DNA of 64,000 bases, taken from assembly GCF_023499255.1 (NCBI RefSeq), contig NZ_CP092183.1, positions 6,134,501 to 6,198,500 on the forward strand. Direction: 5' to 3'. This document shows, piece after piece, positions 8,101 to 17,720 of this stretch. The notes beneath the pieces were generated by a model that saw nothing but the letters and a program-made list of their open reading frames with translations, did no database searches and was not told the origin of the DNA. The translations under genes were made by a program, and so were the position numbers. The stretch is from Couchioplanes caeruleus. GTDB taxonomy: Bacteria; Actinomycetota; Actinomycetes; Mycobacteriales; Micromonosporaceae. Position 1 is the first letter of the stretch. The number at the start of each line of letters is the position of its first letter.

Positions 8101-9273
8101 TCAGTCGGTGGTGAGCAGGTTCTTGCCGGTGGACGGGTCGAACAGCTGCATCTTCGCCGTGTCGTACCAGAGCCGCGCGGTCCTGCCACGCCGGACGTCG
8201 GACGCGGCGTCCAGCCGGGCGGTGATCGAGGTGCCACCGCCCTGCAGGTCGTTGCCGGTGTCCTTGGCGAGGTCGTCGAGGTCGGCCGAGCGGGCCTCCT
8301 CGCCCTTGACCGTGAAGTACGCGTACACGTCCGAGCCCATCGCCTCGACGATGTCGATCGGCGCGTCGAAGGTCGCCCCCGGCTTGTCGCCGATCATGGC
8401 GGCGTCCTCGAAGTGCTCCGGACGGATGCCGACGATGACATCGCGGTCGGCGGACGTGCGTTCCAGCGCCTGCCGCGCCCGGCCGGGCAGCTCCGCCTCG
8501 CCGAGGGCGGTCACCACCGTGCCGCCGCCGCGCAGCTGGCCGGACAGGAAGTTCATCGACGGGCTGCCGATGAAGCCGGCCACGAACAGGTTCGCCGGCT
8601 GGGCGTACAGGTGGGCCGGGCTGCCGACCTGCTGCACCACGCCGGCCCGCATGACCACGACCCGGTCGCCGAGGGTCATCGCCTCGGTCTGGTCGTGCGT
8701 CACGTAGAGCGTGGTGGTGCCCAGCGTCTTCTGGATCCGGGCGATCTGCGTGCGCATCTGGACGCGCAGCTTCGCGTCCAGGTTGGACAGCGGCTCGTCC
8801 ATGAGGAAGGCCTTCGGCGAGCGGACGATGGCGCGGCCCATGGCGACCCGCTGGCGCTGGCCGCCGGAGAGGTTCGACGGCTTGCGGTCCAGGTGCTGGG
8901 TCAGCTCCAGCATCTCGGCGGCCTCGTCCACCTTCCGCCGGATGTCCGCCTTGTCCATCCCGGCCAGCCGCAGCGGGAAGCCCATGTTCTCCCGGACGGT
9001 CATGTGCGGGTAGAGCGCGTACGACTGGAACACCATGGCGATGTCGCGGTCCTTGGGCGCCTTGTCGTTGACCACCTGACCGTCGATCAGCAGCTTGCCG
9101 GCGGTGATGTCCTCCAGGCCGGCCACCATGTTGAGGGTCGTGGACTTCCCGCAGCCGGACGGGCCGACCAGGATGATGAACTCGCCGTCGGCGATCTCGA
9201 GGTTGAAGTCGTCCACGGCGAGTGCCCCGTCGGGGTAGCGCTTGACGACATGGTCCAGAACGATCTCGGCCAC
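8101..9273 (-). CDS. sugC: ABC importer ATPase, SugC/MsmK/UgpC type
   Basis: The 390-residue ATPase has Walker A GPSGCGKST (37-45), signature LSGGQ (135-139), Walker B FLMDEP (D159, E160) and H-loop H193, followed by the about 130-residue C-terminal TOBE regulatory extension of sugar-importer ATPases. It should energise the SugA/SugB permease pair encoded just upstream. The start is GTG at 9273 with GGAGCGGAAA before it; sugB ends 10 nt upstream. Such ATPases often serve more than one importer, and ngcEFG in this window lacks its own ATPase, so it may also drive that system (inference). Confidence 0.93.
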   Translation of the reverse strand: MAEIVLDHVVKRYPDGALAVDDFNLEIADGEFIILVGPSGCGKSTTLNMVAGLEDITAGKLLIDGQVVNDKAPKDRDIAMVFQSYALYPHMTVRENMGFPLRLAGMDKADIRRKVDEAAEMLELTQHLDRKPSNLSGGQRQRVAMGRAIVRSPKAFLMDEPLSNLDAKLRVQMRTQIARIQKTLGTTTLYVTHDQTEAMTLGDRVVVMRAGVVQQVGSPAHLYAQPANLFVAGFIGSPSMNFLSGQLRGGGTVVTALGEAELPGRARQALERTSADRDVIVGIRPEHFEDAAMIGDKPGATFDAPIDIVEAMGSDVYAYFTVKGEEARSADLDDLAKDTGNDLQGGGTSITARLDAASDVRRGRTARLWYDTAKMQLFDPSTGKNLLTTD

Positions 9274-9283
9274 TTTCCGCTCC

Positions 9284-10117
9284 TCAGCCTTTTACCGCGC
9301 CGGAGGTCAGCCCGGCGACGATGCGCCGCTGGAAGACCAGCACGAACAGAACGATGGGGATGGTGATGACCACGGCGGCGGCCGCGATCGGTCCGGTCGG
9401 CTTCTCGAAGGTGGTGGCGCCGGTGAAGTAGCTCATCGCGGCCGGCACCGTGCGCGCCTGCGACGTCGAGGTCAGCGAGAGGGCGAACAGGAAGTCGTTC
9501 CAGCACGCGATGAAGACCAGGATCGCCGTGGTGAACACGCCGGGCATCGCCAGCGGCGTGATCACCTGCCGGAAGGCCTGGTACGGCGTGGCGCCGTCCA
9601 TCTTCGCGGCCTTCTCCAGGTCCCACGGGATCTCCCGGAAGAACGCGGAGAGCGTGTAGATCGCCAGCGGGAGCGCGAACGTGATGTACGGGATGATCAG
9701 GCCCGGCCACGTGTCGAAGAGCCCCAGCGCCGTCTCGATCTTGAACAGCGGGGTCACCAGCGCGATCTGCGGGAACATGGAGACCAGCAGCGCCATGGCG
9801 ACGATCGCCTTCTTGCCCGGGAACTGCAGCCGGGCGATCGCGTACGCGGCCATCGTGCCGAGCACGATGGCCACCAGGGTGGCGATCACGCAGATGCCGA
9901 TCGAGTTGATCAGGGCGCGGACGAAGTCCTCGTTCTTGAAGATCGACGCGTAGCTGTCGCCGGTGGGCGACGTCGGGAAGTACTTGCCGTCGTTGAGCGT
10001 CTCGCTGTCCTTCAGCGACAGGGAGACCAGCCAGAACACCGGGATGAACGCGTACAGCAGGACGATCGTGTTGATCCCCCACCACATCAGCTTGCGGTTC
10101 GTGGTCACCGGCTGCAC
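9284..10117 (-). CDS. sugB: Carbohydrate ABC transporter permease, SugB type
   Basis: The 277-residue inner-membrane permease has six hydrophobic segments and the cytoplasmic coupling motif [15 protein letters not shown] followed by P-L-A-M-P-G, which docks onto the ATPase. The C-terminus ([15 protein letters not shown]) is the usual ending of the MalG-like subunit. The open frame extends much further upstream, but GTG at 10117 is chosen: it has GGGGAGG 8 nt upstream, lies 2 nt past the sugA stop, and gives the family's normal length. It sits third in the lpqY-sugA-sugB-sugC operon. Confidence 0.92.
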   Translation of the reverse strand: MQPVTTNRKLMWWGINTIVLLYAFIPVFWLVSLSLKDSETLNDGKYFPTSPTGDSYASIFKNEDFVRALINSIGICVIATLVAIVLGTMAAYAIARLQFPGKKAIVAMALLVSMFPQIALVTPLFKIETALGLFDTWPGLIIPYITFALPLAIYTLSAFFREIPWDLEKAAKMDGATPYQAFRQVITPLAMPGVFTTAILVFIACWNDFLFALSLTSTSQARTVPAAMSYFTGATTFEKPTGPIAAAAVVITIPIVLFVLVFQRRIVAGLTSGAVKG

Positions 10118-10119
10118 GG

Positions 10120-11079
10120 CTACCGCCTCCCCTCGGTGTCGGCTCCCGGTGCGGCCGCGCCGAAGAGCTTGATGAACAGGAACGCGATGATGCCGGTGGT
10201 GATGAAGATGAGCACCGACATGGCGGAGCCGATGCCGAGGTTCAGCCCCCGGATCAGGTTGCTGTAGGTCACCATCGACACCGAACTGGTCTGGTTGGAC
10301 CCGCTGGTGAGGATGAAGATGTTGTCGAAGATCCGGAACGCGTCGAGCGTGCGGAACAGCAACGCCACCAGGATGGCCGGCTTGATCAGCGGTACGGTCA
10401 CCAGCCAGAACCGTTTCCACGCCGAGGCGCCGTCCATCGACGCCGCCTTGAGCAGGTCCTCGGGCACCAGCGCGAGTCCGGCCATGAGCAGCAGCGCCAT
10501 GAACGGCACGGTCTTCCAGACCTCGGCCAGGATGATGATCATGATGGAGCTGCCGAACTTGGTCAGCGGGGCCGAGCCGCTCGGCGCCAGCCAGCCCAGG
10601 TCGGCGGTCCAGGCGAAGCGCCAGGAGAACGCGGCGACCACGGTCACGATCGCGTACGGGATCAGCGCGGAGGTGCGAACCAGCCCGCGGCCGACCAGCG
10701 TGCGGTGCATCACGATCGCCAGCGCCATGCCCAGGACGAGCTCGAGGGCCGCGCTGACCACGGTGATGAGCGTGGTCACGCCGAACGCCGTCCACCAGAT
10801 CGGGCTGGACAGCACGGTGATGTAGTTGTCGAACCAGATGAACTTGTTCTCGCCGGGCCGGCGCAGGTCGGCCCGGTTGAGCGAGAGCCACATGGCGTAC
10901 AGCACGGGATAGGCGGTCACCGCGAGCATCAGGATGACCGCGGGGGCCACGAGCAGCAGGCCCAGCTTGCGTTCCGCACGCTTGGCCTCGTTGAAGCGCT
11001 GACGGGCGACCTGGGTGGTCTCGTCCTCGATCGGGACGGCGGCGGCCTCCGCAGCCGCCGAGGTCGGTGTGGCGGTCAT
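10120..11079 (-). CDS. sugA: Carbohydrate ABC transporter permease, SugA type
   Basis: The 319-residue permease is the MalF-like partner. It has a cytoplasmic N-terminal tail of about 45 residues, six transmembrane segments, and the EAA-type loop [18 protein letters not shown] that contacts the ATPase. The ATG at 11079 overlaps the lpqY stop in an ATGA, so translation is probably coupled to the binding protein. With SugB it forms the membrane channel for the sugar delivered by LpqY. Confidence 0.92.
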   Translation of the reverse strand: MTATPTSAAAEAAAVPIEDETTQVARQRFNEAKRAERKLGLLLVAPAVILMLAVTAYPVLYAMWLSLNRADLRRPGENKFIWFDNYITVLSSPIWWTAFGVTTLITVVSAALELVLGMALAIVMHRTLVGRGLVRTSALIPYAIVTVVAAFSWRFAWTADLGWLAPSGSAPLTKFGSSIMIIILAEVWKTVPFMALLLMAGLALVPEDLLKAASMDGASAWKRFWLVTVPLIKPAILVALLFRTLDAFRIFDNIFILTSGSNQTSSVSMVTYSNLIRGLNLGIGSAMSVLIFITTGIIAFLFIKLFGAAAPGADTEGRR

Positions 11080-12353
11080 GGGAGGATCCCCTTGCCCTCG
11101 ATCGCGGCCTTGATCGCGTCGCGAAGCTCGTCGGCGGACTTCTGCGGGTTGATCTCCGCCGGCGGTGACAGCGTGGTGGAGACGATCGTGGAGATGTTCT
11201 GGTAGACCGGCGACACCGGGCGCGGCACGGCGTTCTTGAGCTCGGCGAGCATGACGTCCTTCATCGGGTACGCCTTGACGAACTCCGGCGTGTCGAAGAC
11301 GGTCGCCAGCGCCGGCACGTCACCGGCGTCGAGGGCGGCGCTCAGCGCGTTCTTCTGGTTGCGCAGGCACATCCCCGCCTCGAAGGTCTCCTCCGGGTGC
11401 TTGCTGTACGTGCTGATCGCGTAGTTCATCCCGCCGAGCGTCACCCGCGGCGGGCCGCCGTCGATCGACGGGTACGGCGCGAAGCCCAGGTCCTTGACGA
11501 GGTCGGGGTTGGCCTCGCGCATGGCGCTGAGCACGTACGGCCAGTTGAGTGAGAACGCCGACCGGCCGGCCTGGAGGTCGGCGAACACCTCGGGCTCCTG
11601 CGCGTTGGACAATGAGGAACTGGTGACGCCGGACGTGGCGAGCCGTTGCATCAGGGCCAGGGCCTGCACGACCTTGTCGTCGATCGTCGGTTTCGTGCTG
11701 TCCTCGTTCACGAGTGTGCCGCCGGACATGGTGACGAGATTGTTGATGTTGACCACGTAGCCCTCGTACTGGGCGGCGGTCAGGCCGATCTCGTACGGCT
11801 TGCCCTGCGACTTCAGCTGCTGGGCCATCGTGATCATCTCGTCGAACGTCTTGGGCGGCGTCGGCACCAGCGACTTGCGGTACCAGAGCAGCTGCACGTT
11901 GGTCGTCCGCGGGATGCCGTAGAGCTTGTCCTTCCAGGTCGCCGTGTCGATCGGCGGCTGCAGGGTGTCCTTGGTGGCCTGTGCCTTCTGGTCGGCGGAG
12001 AGCTCACGGATCCACCCGGCCTCCGCGAACTCGGCGGTCCAGGTGACGTCCATGCCGAGCAGGTCCATGCCGTCGTCGTGCGCGGCGAGCCGGCGGACGA
12101 ACTGGTCACGCTGGCCGTCGGCGTCGCTGGGCAGGAGATTTCCGACGATCGTGTACCGGCCGGCCGCCGCCTTGTTGCAGTCGGCGATGATCTTGTCGAA
12201 GCCGGTGCCACTGGCCCCGCCGTACAGGTTGATCACGGTCCCCTTCGGACCGCTCGAGCAGGCCGCGAGCGAAGCCATGAGGACCGCCACGCCCAGGGCG
12301 GCCGTCCAACGTGAGGGGTGTCCGCGTACCGCTGTCGGATGGTGAAGCCTCAT
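11076..12353 (-). CDS. lpqY: LpqY-like trehalose-binding lipoprotein
   Basis: The 425-residue product has a lipoprotein signal with lipobox LAAC (C32) and should be anchored outside the membrane. It matches mycobacterial LpqY, the trehalose receptor of SugABC, over its whole length. Examples are [51 protein letters not shown] and the final [20 protein letters not shown]. LpqY-SugABC recycles trehalose released during cell-envelope synthesis in mycobacteria; the same role here is an inference from homology and from the gene order. GGAGGG precedes the ATG by about 5 nt. A CAGTC/GACTG dyad lies about 40 nt further upstream. Confidence 0.88.
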   Translation of the reverse strand: MRLHHPTAVRGHPSRWTAALGVAVLMASLAACSSGPKGTVINLYGGASGTGFDKIIADCNKAAAGRYTIVGNLLPSDADGQRDQFVRRLAAHDDGMDLLGMDVTWTAEFAEAGWIRELSADQKAQATKDTLQPPIDTATWKDKLYGIPRTTNVQLLWYRKSLVPTPPKTFDEMITMAQQLKSQGKPYEIGLTAAQYEGYVVNINNLVTMSGGTLVNEDSTKPTIDDKVVQALALMQRLATSGVTSSSLSNAQEPEVFADLQAGRSAFSLNWPYVLSAMREANPDLVKDLGFAPYPSIDGGPPRVTLGGMNYAISTYSKHPEETFEAGMCLRNQKNALSAALDAGDVPALATVFDTPEFVKAYPMKDVMLAELKNAVPRPVSPVYQNISTIVSTTLSPPAEINPQKSADELRDAIKAAIEGKGILP

Positions 12354-12393
12354 CGAGCCCTCCGTCCGTCACACGCCGTTATGACGTAGATCA

Positions 12394-12409
12394 CAGTCAC
12401 TTCAGACTG
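12394..12409. promoter_or_regulatory. Dyad upstream of lpqY, possible operator
   Basis: CAGTC and GACTG form an inverted repeat with a 6-nt spacer, about 40 nt upstream of the lpqY start codon. The 186-bp region 12354-12539 between the divergent lpqY and the decayed gene has no other clear motif. The spacing suits a repressor site for the sugar importer, but no regulator gene is adjacent, so this is only a candidate. Confidence 0.3.
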
Positions 12410-12539
12410 CCAGATTCCCGTGCGGACCGCGAGTCGTCGGCCGGTCACGGATCGAAGAATCTGCAGGTAACGGTCTGCCCCCCCACGGGACCGTCCCGGT
12501 TCCCCCAGGATCGGCGCCCGGCAGCGAAGGGAGATCCAC

Positions 12540-12945
12540 ATGCGGCCGTTCAGGCGCCGGGAGAAGCCGGCCGGTCTCGCCGTCGACCCCACCGGCGGTG
12601 ATCCGCGCGCCCGGGCGCTGCTCGACGCGCTGACCGCCCGGGACTGGCGTACGGCCCGCGACGTGCTCGCCGGAGCGACCGAACCGGACACCCGCGCGTA
12701 CCCGATGGAGGTCGCCTGGAAGGTCGACGACGTGCAGGAGAAGTCGGTGTTCCATCCCGCCTTCACGCCCGCGTACGGCTGGATCCCCCGCGCGAACGCC
12801 TTCGCGATGGGCCTGCACCTGGCCGGCGAGCGGGCCGCGGCGGCGCGCGTCTTCCGACCTGCTCGGCGACCGGGTCGGCGGCTGGATCTGGAACTACCTC
12901 GGCGACCCCGCGACCGCGTACGACGCGGCGCGGTCCTCGCGCTAG
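12540..12945 (+). pseudogene. Remnant of a longer DUF4034-like gene (internal deletion and frameshift)
   Basis: The ATG at 12540 has a good Shine-Dalgarno (AAGGGAG, 6 nt). The frame reads sensibly to about 12861 (LHLAGERAAAARVF) and then turns to Arg/Pro-rich nonsense. Dropping one C from the TTCC at about 12860-12863 restores a plausible end, DLLGDRVGGWIWNYLGDP, with a stop at 943-945 of that kilobase. The first 60 and last 65 residues resemble the two ends of an about 300-residue actinobacterial family (DUF4034, from memory), while the middle is missing, so an internal deletion probably preceded the frameshift. A sequencing error could explain the frameshift but not the missing centre. Confidence 0.55.
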
Positions 12946-13325
12946 GAGCCGGACCAGGCGGTCCAGCGCTGCACGGCGATGCGCAGGAACGGTCCCGGCG
13001 GCGGCGTGTCCCGGTACTGGGGGTACTTGGCGAGCAGGGCCGGCTCAGCCTCCTCACTCACCGTGGCGATACCGTCGGCGCGGACCCACCACAGCGTGGC
13101 CCAGTCCTCGTCGTAGTGGTCGGCGAGCACGCTCACCCGCGGCTCGTGGGCGATGTTGACCAGCCGTTGCAGCGCGCGGTGCCGCTTGGGCTTCGCGTCG
13201 ACCGCCGTGTGCACGACGTCGCCCACGAGCGCGAAGACGATCGGTACGAGATGCGGGGCGCCGCCCGGCGTGACCGTGGCGAGCCGGGCCACCCGGGCGG
13301 CGGCGAACCGCTGCGCCGGCGTCAC
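12942..13325 (-). CDS. PPOX-class F420-dependent oxidoreductase (Rv0121c-like)
   Basis: The 127-residue protein has the split-barrel flavin/F420 fold: ARVARLATVTPGGAPHLVPI opens the barrel, PKRHRALQRLVNI is the phosphate-binding segment, and WWVRADGIATV follows. It resembles the small F420 family named after Rv0121c. The open frame extends upstream, but the GTG at 13325 overlaps the stop of the luciferase-like gene in a GTGA, and homologues start just before this barrel strand. The coupling to another F420-type gene supports a deazaflavin rather than FMN cofactor. Substrate unknown. Confidence 0.82.
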   Translation of the reverse strand: MTPAQRFAAARVARLATVTPGGAPHLVPIVFALVGDVVHTAVDAKPKRHRALQRLVNIAHEPRVSVLADHYDEDWATLWWVRADGIATVSEEAEPALLAKYPQYRDTPPPGPFLRIAVQRWTAWSGS

Positions 13326-14152
13326 CGGCCGGTCAGGTCCGCGATCGCCCGCTCCCACTTCTCCAGGGCCGGCTCCACCACGCTCCACGGCCCGGACGGC
13401 AGCCAGCACGACGCCCGGTGCACGCCCGCGTTCTCCAGCTGCTCCAGGGCCTTCGGGTCCGGCGGGACGCTCAGCACCTGCACCTGCAGCGGCCGGTCCG
13501 CGCGGGCCCGCAGCTCCTCGATGCGGCCGAACAGGTTCTCGTCGTGCCACTGCGGGAACCAGCCGTCACCCCACGCCAGCACCCGGTCCAGCACGGTCGG
13601 CCCGCCGCCGCCGACCAGCACAGGCGGCCACGGCTTCTGCGCCGGCTTCGGCCACGACCAGATGCGGTCGAAGCTGACGAACCGGCCGGCGTACGAGGCC
13701 TCGTCCTGCGTCCAGATCGCCTGCATGGCGCGTACCCGGTCACCCAGCAACGCCATCCGGGTGCGCGGATCGGTGCCGTGGTTGGCCATCTCCTCGCGGT
13801 TCCATCCGGCGCCCACCCCGAACTCCAGCCGCCCGCCGGACAGATGGTCGACGGACGCGACCTCCTTCGCGGTGGTGATCGGATCCCGCTCGACGACCAG
13901 GCACACCCCGGCACCCACCCGCAGCCGGGTCGTCGCCTCCGCCGCCGCGGTCAGCGAGACGAACAGGTCGTACGTGTGCCAGTACTTGCGGGGAAGCTGC
14001 GCCCCACCACCCCACGGCGACTCCCGGCTCGCGGGGATGTGCGTGTGCTCGGCGAAGAACAGCGCATCCTGCCCCCGCTCCTCGACCCGCCGCGCGACCT
14101 CCCCGGGCCGTACGCCGTCATGGGTGGGGAAATATCCGGCTCCGAACTCCAT
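13322..14152 (-). CDS. LLM-class F420-dependent oxidoreductase
   Basis: The 276-residue protein is a luciferase-like monooxygenase-fold enzyme of the F420 subgroup. FAEHTHIPASRESP near residue 33, TTRLRVGAGV, ERDPITTAKEVASVDHLSGGRLEFGVGAGW and PPVLVGGGGP are the usual cofactor-binding landmarks. Such enzymes transfer hydride between F420H2 and small organic substrates; the substrate is not evident. TAGACT (14160-14165, minus strand) lies 7 nt before the ATG, a leaderless-type promoter. It is coupled to the PPOX gene downstream, and the GH63-like gene ends 10 nt upstream. Confidence 0.88.
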   Translation of the reverse strand: MEFGAGYFPTHDGVRPGEVARRVEERGQDALFFAEHTHIPASRESPWGGGAQLPRKYWHTYDLFVSLTAAAEATTRLRVGAGVCLVVERDPITTAKEVASVDHLSGGRLEFGVGAGWNREEMANHGTDPRTRMALLGDRVRAMQAIWTQDEASYAGRFVSFDRIWSWPKPAQKPWPPVLVGGGGPTVLDRVLAWGDGWFPQWHDENLFGRIEELRARADRPLQVQVLSVPPDPKALEQLENAGVHRASCWLPSGPWSVVEPALEKWERAIADLTGR

Positions 14153-14162
14153 GCCCGCGAGT

Positions 14163-16787
14163 CTATGGGCGGTGCAGGTCGAGGATCAGGTCGACGACCA
14201 GGGCCGTCCAGCCGGTCTGGTGCCAGGCGCCCAGGCCGGCGCCGTTGTCGCCGTGGAAGTACTCGGGGAAGGAGACCAGGTTCTTCCAGTCCGGGTGCGT
14301 CTGGAAGAGCTCACAGGCGCCGTAGATGGGGCGGCGGCCGTCCGCGTCCGGGACGAACAGGGCCACCAGGCGGCGGGACAGGTCGTCGGCGACCTTGCTC
14401 AGCGGCATCTTGGTCTGCGCGCCCGTCGGGTATTCGACCAGCAGGTCGTCGCCGAAGAAGGCGGCGAACTCGCGGAGCGCCTCGATGAGCAGGTAGTTGA
14501 CCGGCATCCAGACCGGGCCGCGCCAGTTGGAGTTGCCGCCGAACAGGCCACTGGTGCTCTCCGCCGGCTCGTAGCCGACCGTGAAGTCGGAGCCGCCCAG
14601 CGACACCGTGAACGGCTTCTCCAGGTGCGCGCGGGACAGGGTGCGCAGGCCGTACGGGGAGAGGAACTCCTCCGGGTCCAGCATCCGCGCGAGGATGCGC
14701 AGCAGCTGGTCCTGGCCGACCATGGACAGCAGGCGCTGCTGGCCCCCGGCCCGGGACAGCCGGCGGGCGCTGATGACGTCGGCGTAGTCCGGCTGGTTGG
14801 CGAGCAGCCAGCGCAGCCGGGCGCCCAGCTCCGGCAGCCGGTTGAGGGTCGCCGCGGTCAGCCGGGTGGTCGCCGCGAGCGGGAGGAGGCCGACGATCGA
14901 GCGGGCCTTGAGTGGCAACCGGTGGCCGTCGGGCAGGCGCAGCACGTCGTAGAAGAAGCAGTCCTCGTCGTCCCAGAGCCCCTGCCGGTACGCCGCCTCC
15001 GCGATGTACGCGAAGTGCTCGAAGAACTTGGTCGCCATGTCCTCGTACGTGCGGTCGTGCAGGGCGAGGCGGATCGACATGTCGAGCAGGTTGAGGGCGT
15101 ACATGGCCATCCAGCCGGTGCCGTCGGACTGCTCGAGGACGCCGGCGACGGGCAGCGCGGCCGAGCGGTCGAACGGGCCGACGTTGTCCAGGCCCAGGAA
15201 GCCGCCCTCGAACACGTTGTTGCCGCCCACGTCCTTGCGGTTGACCCACCAGGTGAAGTTGAGCAGCAGCTTGTGCATGATCCGGGCGAGGAAGTCGTGG
15301 TCGCGCCCGCCGTCGATCTCGAAGACCCGCAGCGCCGCCCACGCGTGCACCGGCGGGTTCACGTCGCTGAACGACCACTCGTACGCGGGGATCTGGCCGT
15401 TGGGGTGCATGTACCACTCGCGCAGCAACAGCAGCAGCTGGGCCTTCGCGAAGCCGGGGTCCACGCGGGCGATGGTGACGCAGTGGAACGCCAGGTCCCA
15501 GGCCGCGTACCAGGGGTACTCCCAGGGGTCGGGCATGGAGATGACGTCGAAGCTGTTCATGTGCCACCAGGCGTTGTTGCGCCCGTAGCGCCGGCCAGGC
15601 GGCGGTGGCGCCGACCCCGGGTCGCCGTGCAGCCACTGCTTCACGTCGAAGTGGTAGAACTGCTTGCCCCACATCAGCCCGGCGATGCCCTGCCGGGCGA
15701 CGGCGGCCTCCTCGGCGGACGCCGACGCGGGGATCAGCCCGGCGAAGTACTCGTCGGCCTCGGCCCGGCGGGCGGCGACGACGGCTTCGAAGTCCTCGCC
15801 GAGGTCCGGCTCCACCGGCACGTCGCTCTCGGTCAGGCGCAGCCGGATCTGCCGGGTCTCCCCCGGGCCCAGCGTCAGCCGGTGGTGCAGGGCACCCTTG
15901 GTGCCCACGCCGGCCGGGTTGACCGTGGGGGCGCCGCCCACGATGAAGTCGTTGATGCCGTCCTTGGGGAACATGCTGGTGCCGGGCAGTCCCCAGAGCC
16001 GCTGCGAGTTCGTCTCGTTGTCGCACATCAGCGCCGGGGCGTCACCGTCGGCCACCAGCGTCAGGTGGCCGAGGCTGCGGTGCTCACCGGCGATGCGGCC
16101 GGGCGTACCCGTCAGCCGCGGGACCGAGCGGTTGGGCAGGCCCCACGACCAGGTGTTGCGGAACCACAGCGTGGGCAGCACGTGCAGGGTGGCCTCGTCG
16201 GGGCCGCGGTTGGCGACGGTGATGACGATGCACAGGTCGCGCGGGCCGGCCTTCGCGTAGTCGACGGTCACCGCCCAGAACCGGTCGTCGTCGAAGACGC
16301 CGGTGTCGACCAGCTCGTACTCCGGCTCGTCGCGGGAGCGCCGGCCGTTGACCGCGACCAGCTCGTCGTACGGGAAGGCGGCCTGCGGGTAGTGGTAGCG
16401 CCAGCTCATCCACGAATGGGTGGGCGTGGAGTCCTGGTACCACCAGTACTCCTTGACGTCCTCGCCGTGGTTGCCGCCGTCGCCGCCGAGCCCGAACATC
16501 CGCTCCTTGAGAATCGGATCCCTGCCGTTCCACAGGGCCAGGGCGAAGCAGAACGTCTGCCGGTCGTCGCAGACGCCGGCCATGCCGTCGTCGTTCCACC
16601 GGTACGCCCGCGAGCGGGCGTGATCGTGCGGGAAGTAGTCCCAGGCGGTGCCGTGCTCGCTGTAGTCCTCGCGGACGGTGCCCCAGGCGCGCTCGGCGAC
16701 GTACGGGCCCCAGGCGCGCCACGGCCGCTCCCCGGAGTCCGCCTGCGCCAGGCGCTCGCGCTCCGCCACGCCGCCGCTCACCCCCAC
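14163..16787 (-). CDS. GH63-like glucosidase (MGH1-type glycoside hydrolase)
   Basis: The 874-residue cytoplasmic protein belongs to the (alpha/alpha)6-barrel glucosidases related to GH63/mannosyl-oligosaccharide glucosidase. Landmarks are AYRWNDDGMAGVCDDRQTFC near residue 65, WYHPNGQ-like WYMHPNGQIPAYEW in the middle, WRGPVWMPVNYLLIEAL, and FPEYFHGDNGAG near the end. Bacterial members act on glucosylated small molecules or oligosaccharides; the exact substrate is not evident. GTG at 16787 is supported by TAGGGT (16794-16799, minus strand) 6 nt upstream; alternative GTGs lie 6 and 18 nt downstream. Confidence 0.82.
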   Translation of the reverse strand: MGVSGGVAERERLAQADSGERPWRAWGPYVAERAWGTVREDYSEHGTAWDYFPHDHARSRAYRWNDDGMAGVCDDRQTFCFALALWNGRDPILKERMFGLGGDGGNHGEDVKEYWWYQDSTPTHSWMSWRYHYPQAAFPYDELVAVNGRRSRDEPEYELVDTGVFDDDRFWAVTVDYAKAGPRDLCIVITVANRGPDEATLHVLPTLWFRNTWSWGLPNRSVPRLTGTPGRIAGEHRSLGHLTLVADGDAPALMCDNETNSQRLWGLPGTSMFPKDGINDFIVGGAPTVNPAGVGTKGALHHRLTLGPGETRQIRLRLTESDVPVEPDLGEDFEAVVAARRAEADEYFAGLIPASASAEEAAVARQGIAGLMWGKQFYHFDVKQWLHGDPGSAPPPPGRRYGRNNAWWHMNSFDVISMPDPWEYPWYAAWDLAFHCVTIARVDPGFAKAQLLLLLREWYMHPNGQIPAYEWSFSDVNPPVHAWAALRVFEIDGGRDHDFLARIMHKLLLNFTWWVNRKDVGGNNVFEGGFLGLDNVGPFDRSAALPVAGVLEQSDGTGWMAMYALNLLDMSIRLALHDRTYEDMATKFFEHFAYIAEAAYRQGLWDDEDCFFYDVLRLPDGHRLPLKARSIVGLLPLAATTRLTAATLNRLPELGARLRWLLANQPDYADVISARRLSRAGGQQRLLSMVGQDQLLRILARMLDPEEFLSPYGLRTLSRAHLEKPFTVSLGGSDFTVGYEPAESTSGLFGGNSNWRGPVWMPVNYLLIEALREFAAFFGDDLLVEYPTGAQTKMPLSKVADDLSRRLVALFVPDADGRRPIYGACELFQTHPDWKNLVSFPEYFHGDNGAGLGAWHQTGWTALVVDLILDLHRP

Positions 16788-16806
16788 ACCCGCACCCTAG
16801 CCGATC

Positions 16807-17628
16807 TCAGCCTCCGGCCCATTTCTCCAGGTCCAGGTTGCGCAGCGCGTGCGGGGCGAACATGCCGAGCACCGCGAGCACGGCCACCACCGTGAAGATC
16901 GACCGGAGCACCATCGTCTCGCCGCGGCCGCCGACCTTGACCGCCATCGCGTTCGGCACGCCGACCATGCGCCACATGCGCCGGCCCATCGGGATCGGCC
17001 AGAGGATCGGTACGCCGTTCTTGGTGATCATGTCGCCGAAGAGGTGCACCACGCAGCCCACGCCGGCCGCGAAGCCGAGCATCGGATAGCCGCGGTCGCC
17101 GGGCAGGTTGGCACCGGTGAACCAGGCGATCACGGCGGCCGCGCCGGTGACGATCAGCCAGCCGGCGCGCTCGGCCCACTCGTCGAACAGCCCGCGCAGC
17201 GCCAGGCCGGCCATGAAGAACACGACCGCGACGACCGCCCATTTCCCGTACGCGGCGCACAGCGTCGTGGTGCCCCAGCCGACGGCGGCCGCGAACGGCA
17301 GCGTGTGGGTGAGCGTCCGGTGCCCGTTGGTACGCCGGGGGTCGCGGCTCAGCTTCGTCGCGGTGTAGACGCCCAGCGAGATCTTCTCGACCACCTCGGC
17401 GATGAACAGCGAGAACACCCCGAACGTACGGGCGACCGTGGCGCCGCCCTGGTTGCGGGTGACCTTGCCGGACAGGTCCAGGTCGGGCAGCAGGGCGCCG
17501 CCCGCGCACACCGTGGCGCCGACGGCCACCGCGAGGGGGCTCTGGGCGTACCCCGCGAAGTGGTCCAGGGCCCAGCTGCCGGCCAGCCATACCGACGCGC
17601 CCGACAGTGCGTGCGACGGACCCATCAT
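16807..17628 (-). CDS. YdjM-like membrane-bound metal-dependent hydrolase
   Basis: The 273-residue protein is multi-spanning and shows the PF04307 (YdjM) pattern: start GPSHALSG, LLPDLDL, RTLTHTLPF and HLFGDMITKNGV. Together these supply the conserved His and Asp residues thought to bind metal on the membrane face. The family is often called LexA-regulated or phospholipase-C-like; its true reaction is unsettled. The open frame extends far upstream, but the double ATG at 17628/17625 follows GGGGAGGGG and gives the family's usual start. The GH63-like gene follows after 19 nt but has its own TAGGGT box. Confidence 0.85.
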   Translation of the reverse strand: MMGPSHALSGASVWLAGSWALDHFAGYAQSPLAVAVGATVCAGGALLPDLDLSGKVTRNQGGATVARTFGVFSLFIAEVVEKISLGVYTATKLSRDPRRTNGHRTLTHTLPFAAAVGWGTTTLCAAYGKWAVVAVVFFMAGLALRGLFDEWAERAGWLIVTGAAAVIAWFTGANLPGDRGYPMLGFAAGVGCVVHLFGDMITKNGVPILWPIPMGRRMWRMVGVPNAMAVKVGGRGETMVLRSIFTVVAVLAVLGMFAPHALRNLDLEKWAGG

Positions 17629-17720
17629 GATCTTTGCCCACCCCTCCCCGTAGGCCGACACTGTCGCATCGGGGAGGGGGGCGGGCAACGACCGCCACGT
17701 CCACTGTGGAGTGGTCAAGA

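Noticed and set aside
4052..8707. Very long plus-strand open frame across the membrane protein, LytR_C, glucosidase and ATPase genes
   Set aside because: It is antisense to four genes with recognisable products, and its translation is Arg/Gly/His/Gln-rich low-complexity sequence without domains, as expected from GC-rich shadow frames.
14311..16026. 571-codon minus-strand frame inside the GH63-like gene
   Set aside because: It is a shifted frame of the same strand with Arg/Pro-rich composition; the GH63 motifs are in the other frame.
12540..16895. 1451-codon open frame continuing from the decayed gene across four minus-strand genes
   Set aside because: Only the first about 107 codons read as protein; the rest mirrors the F420, GH63-like and YdjM-like genes on the other strand.
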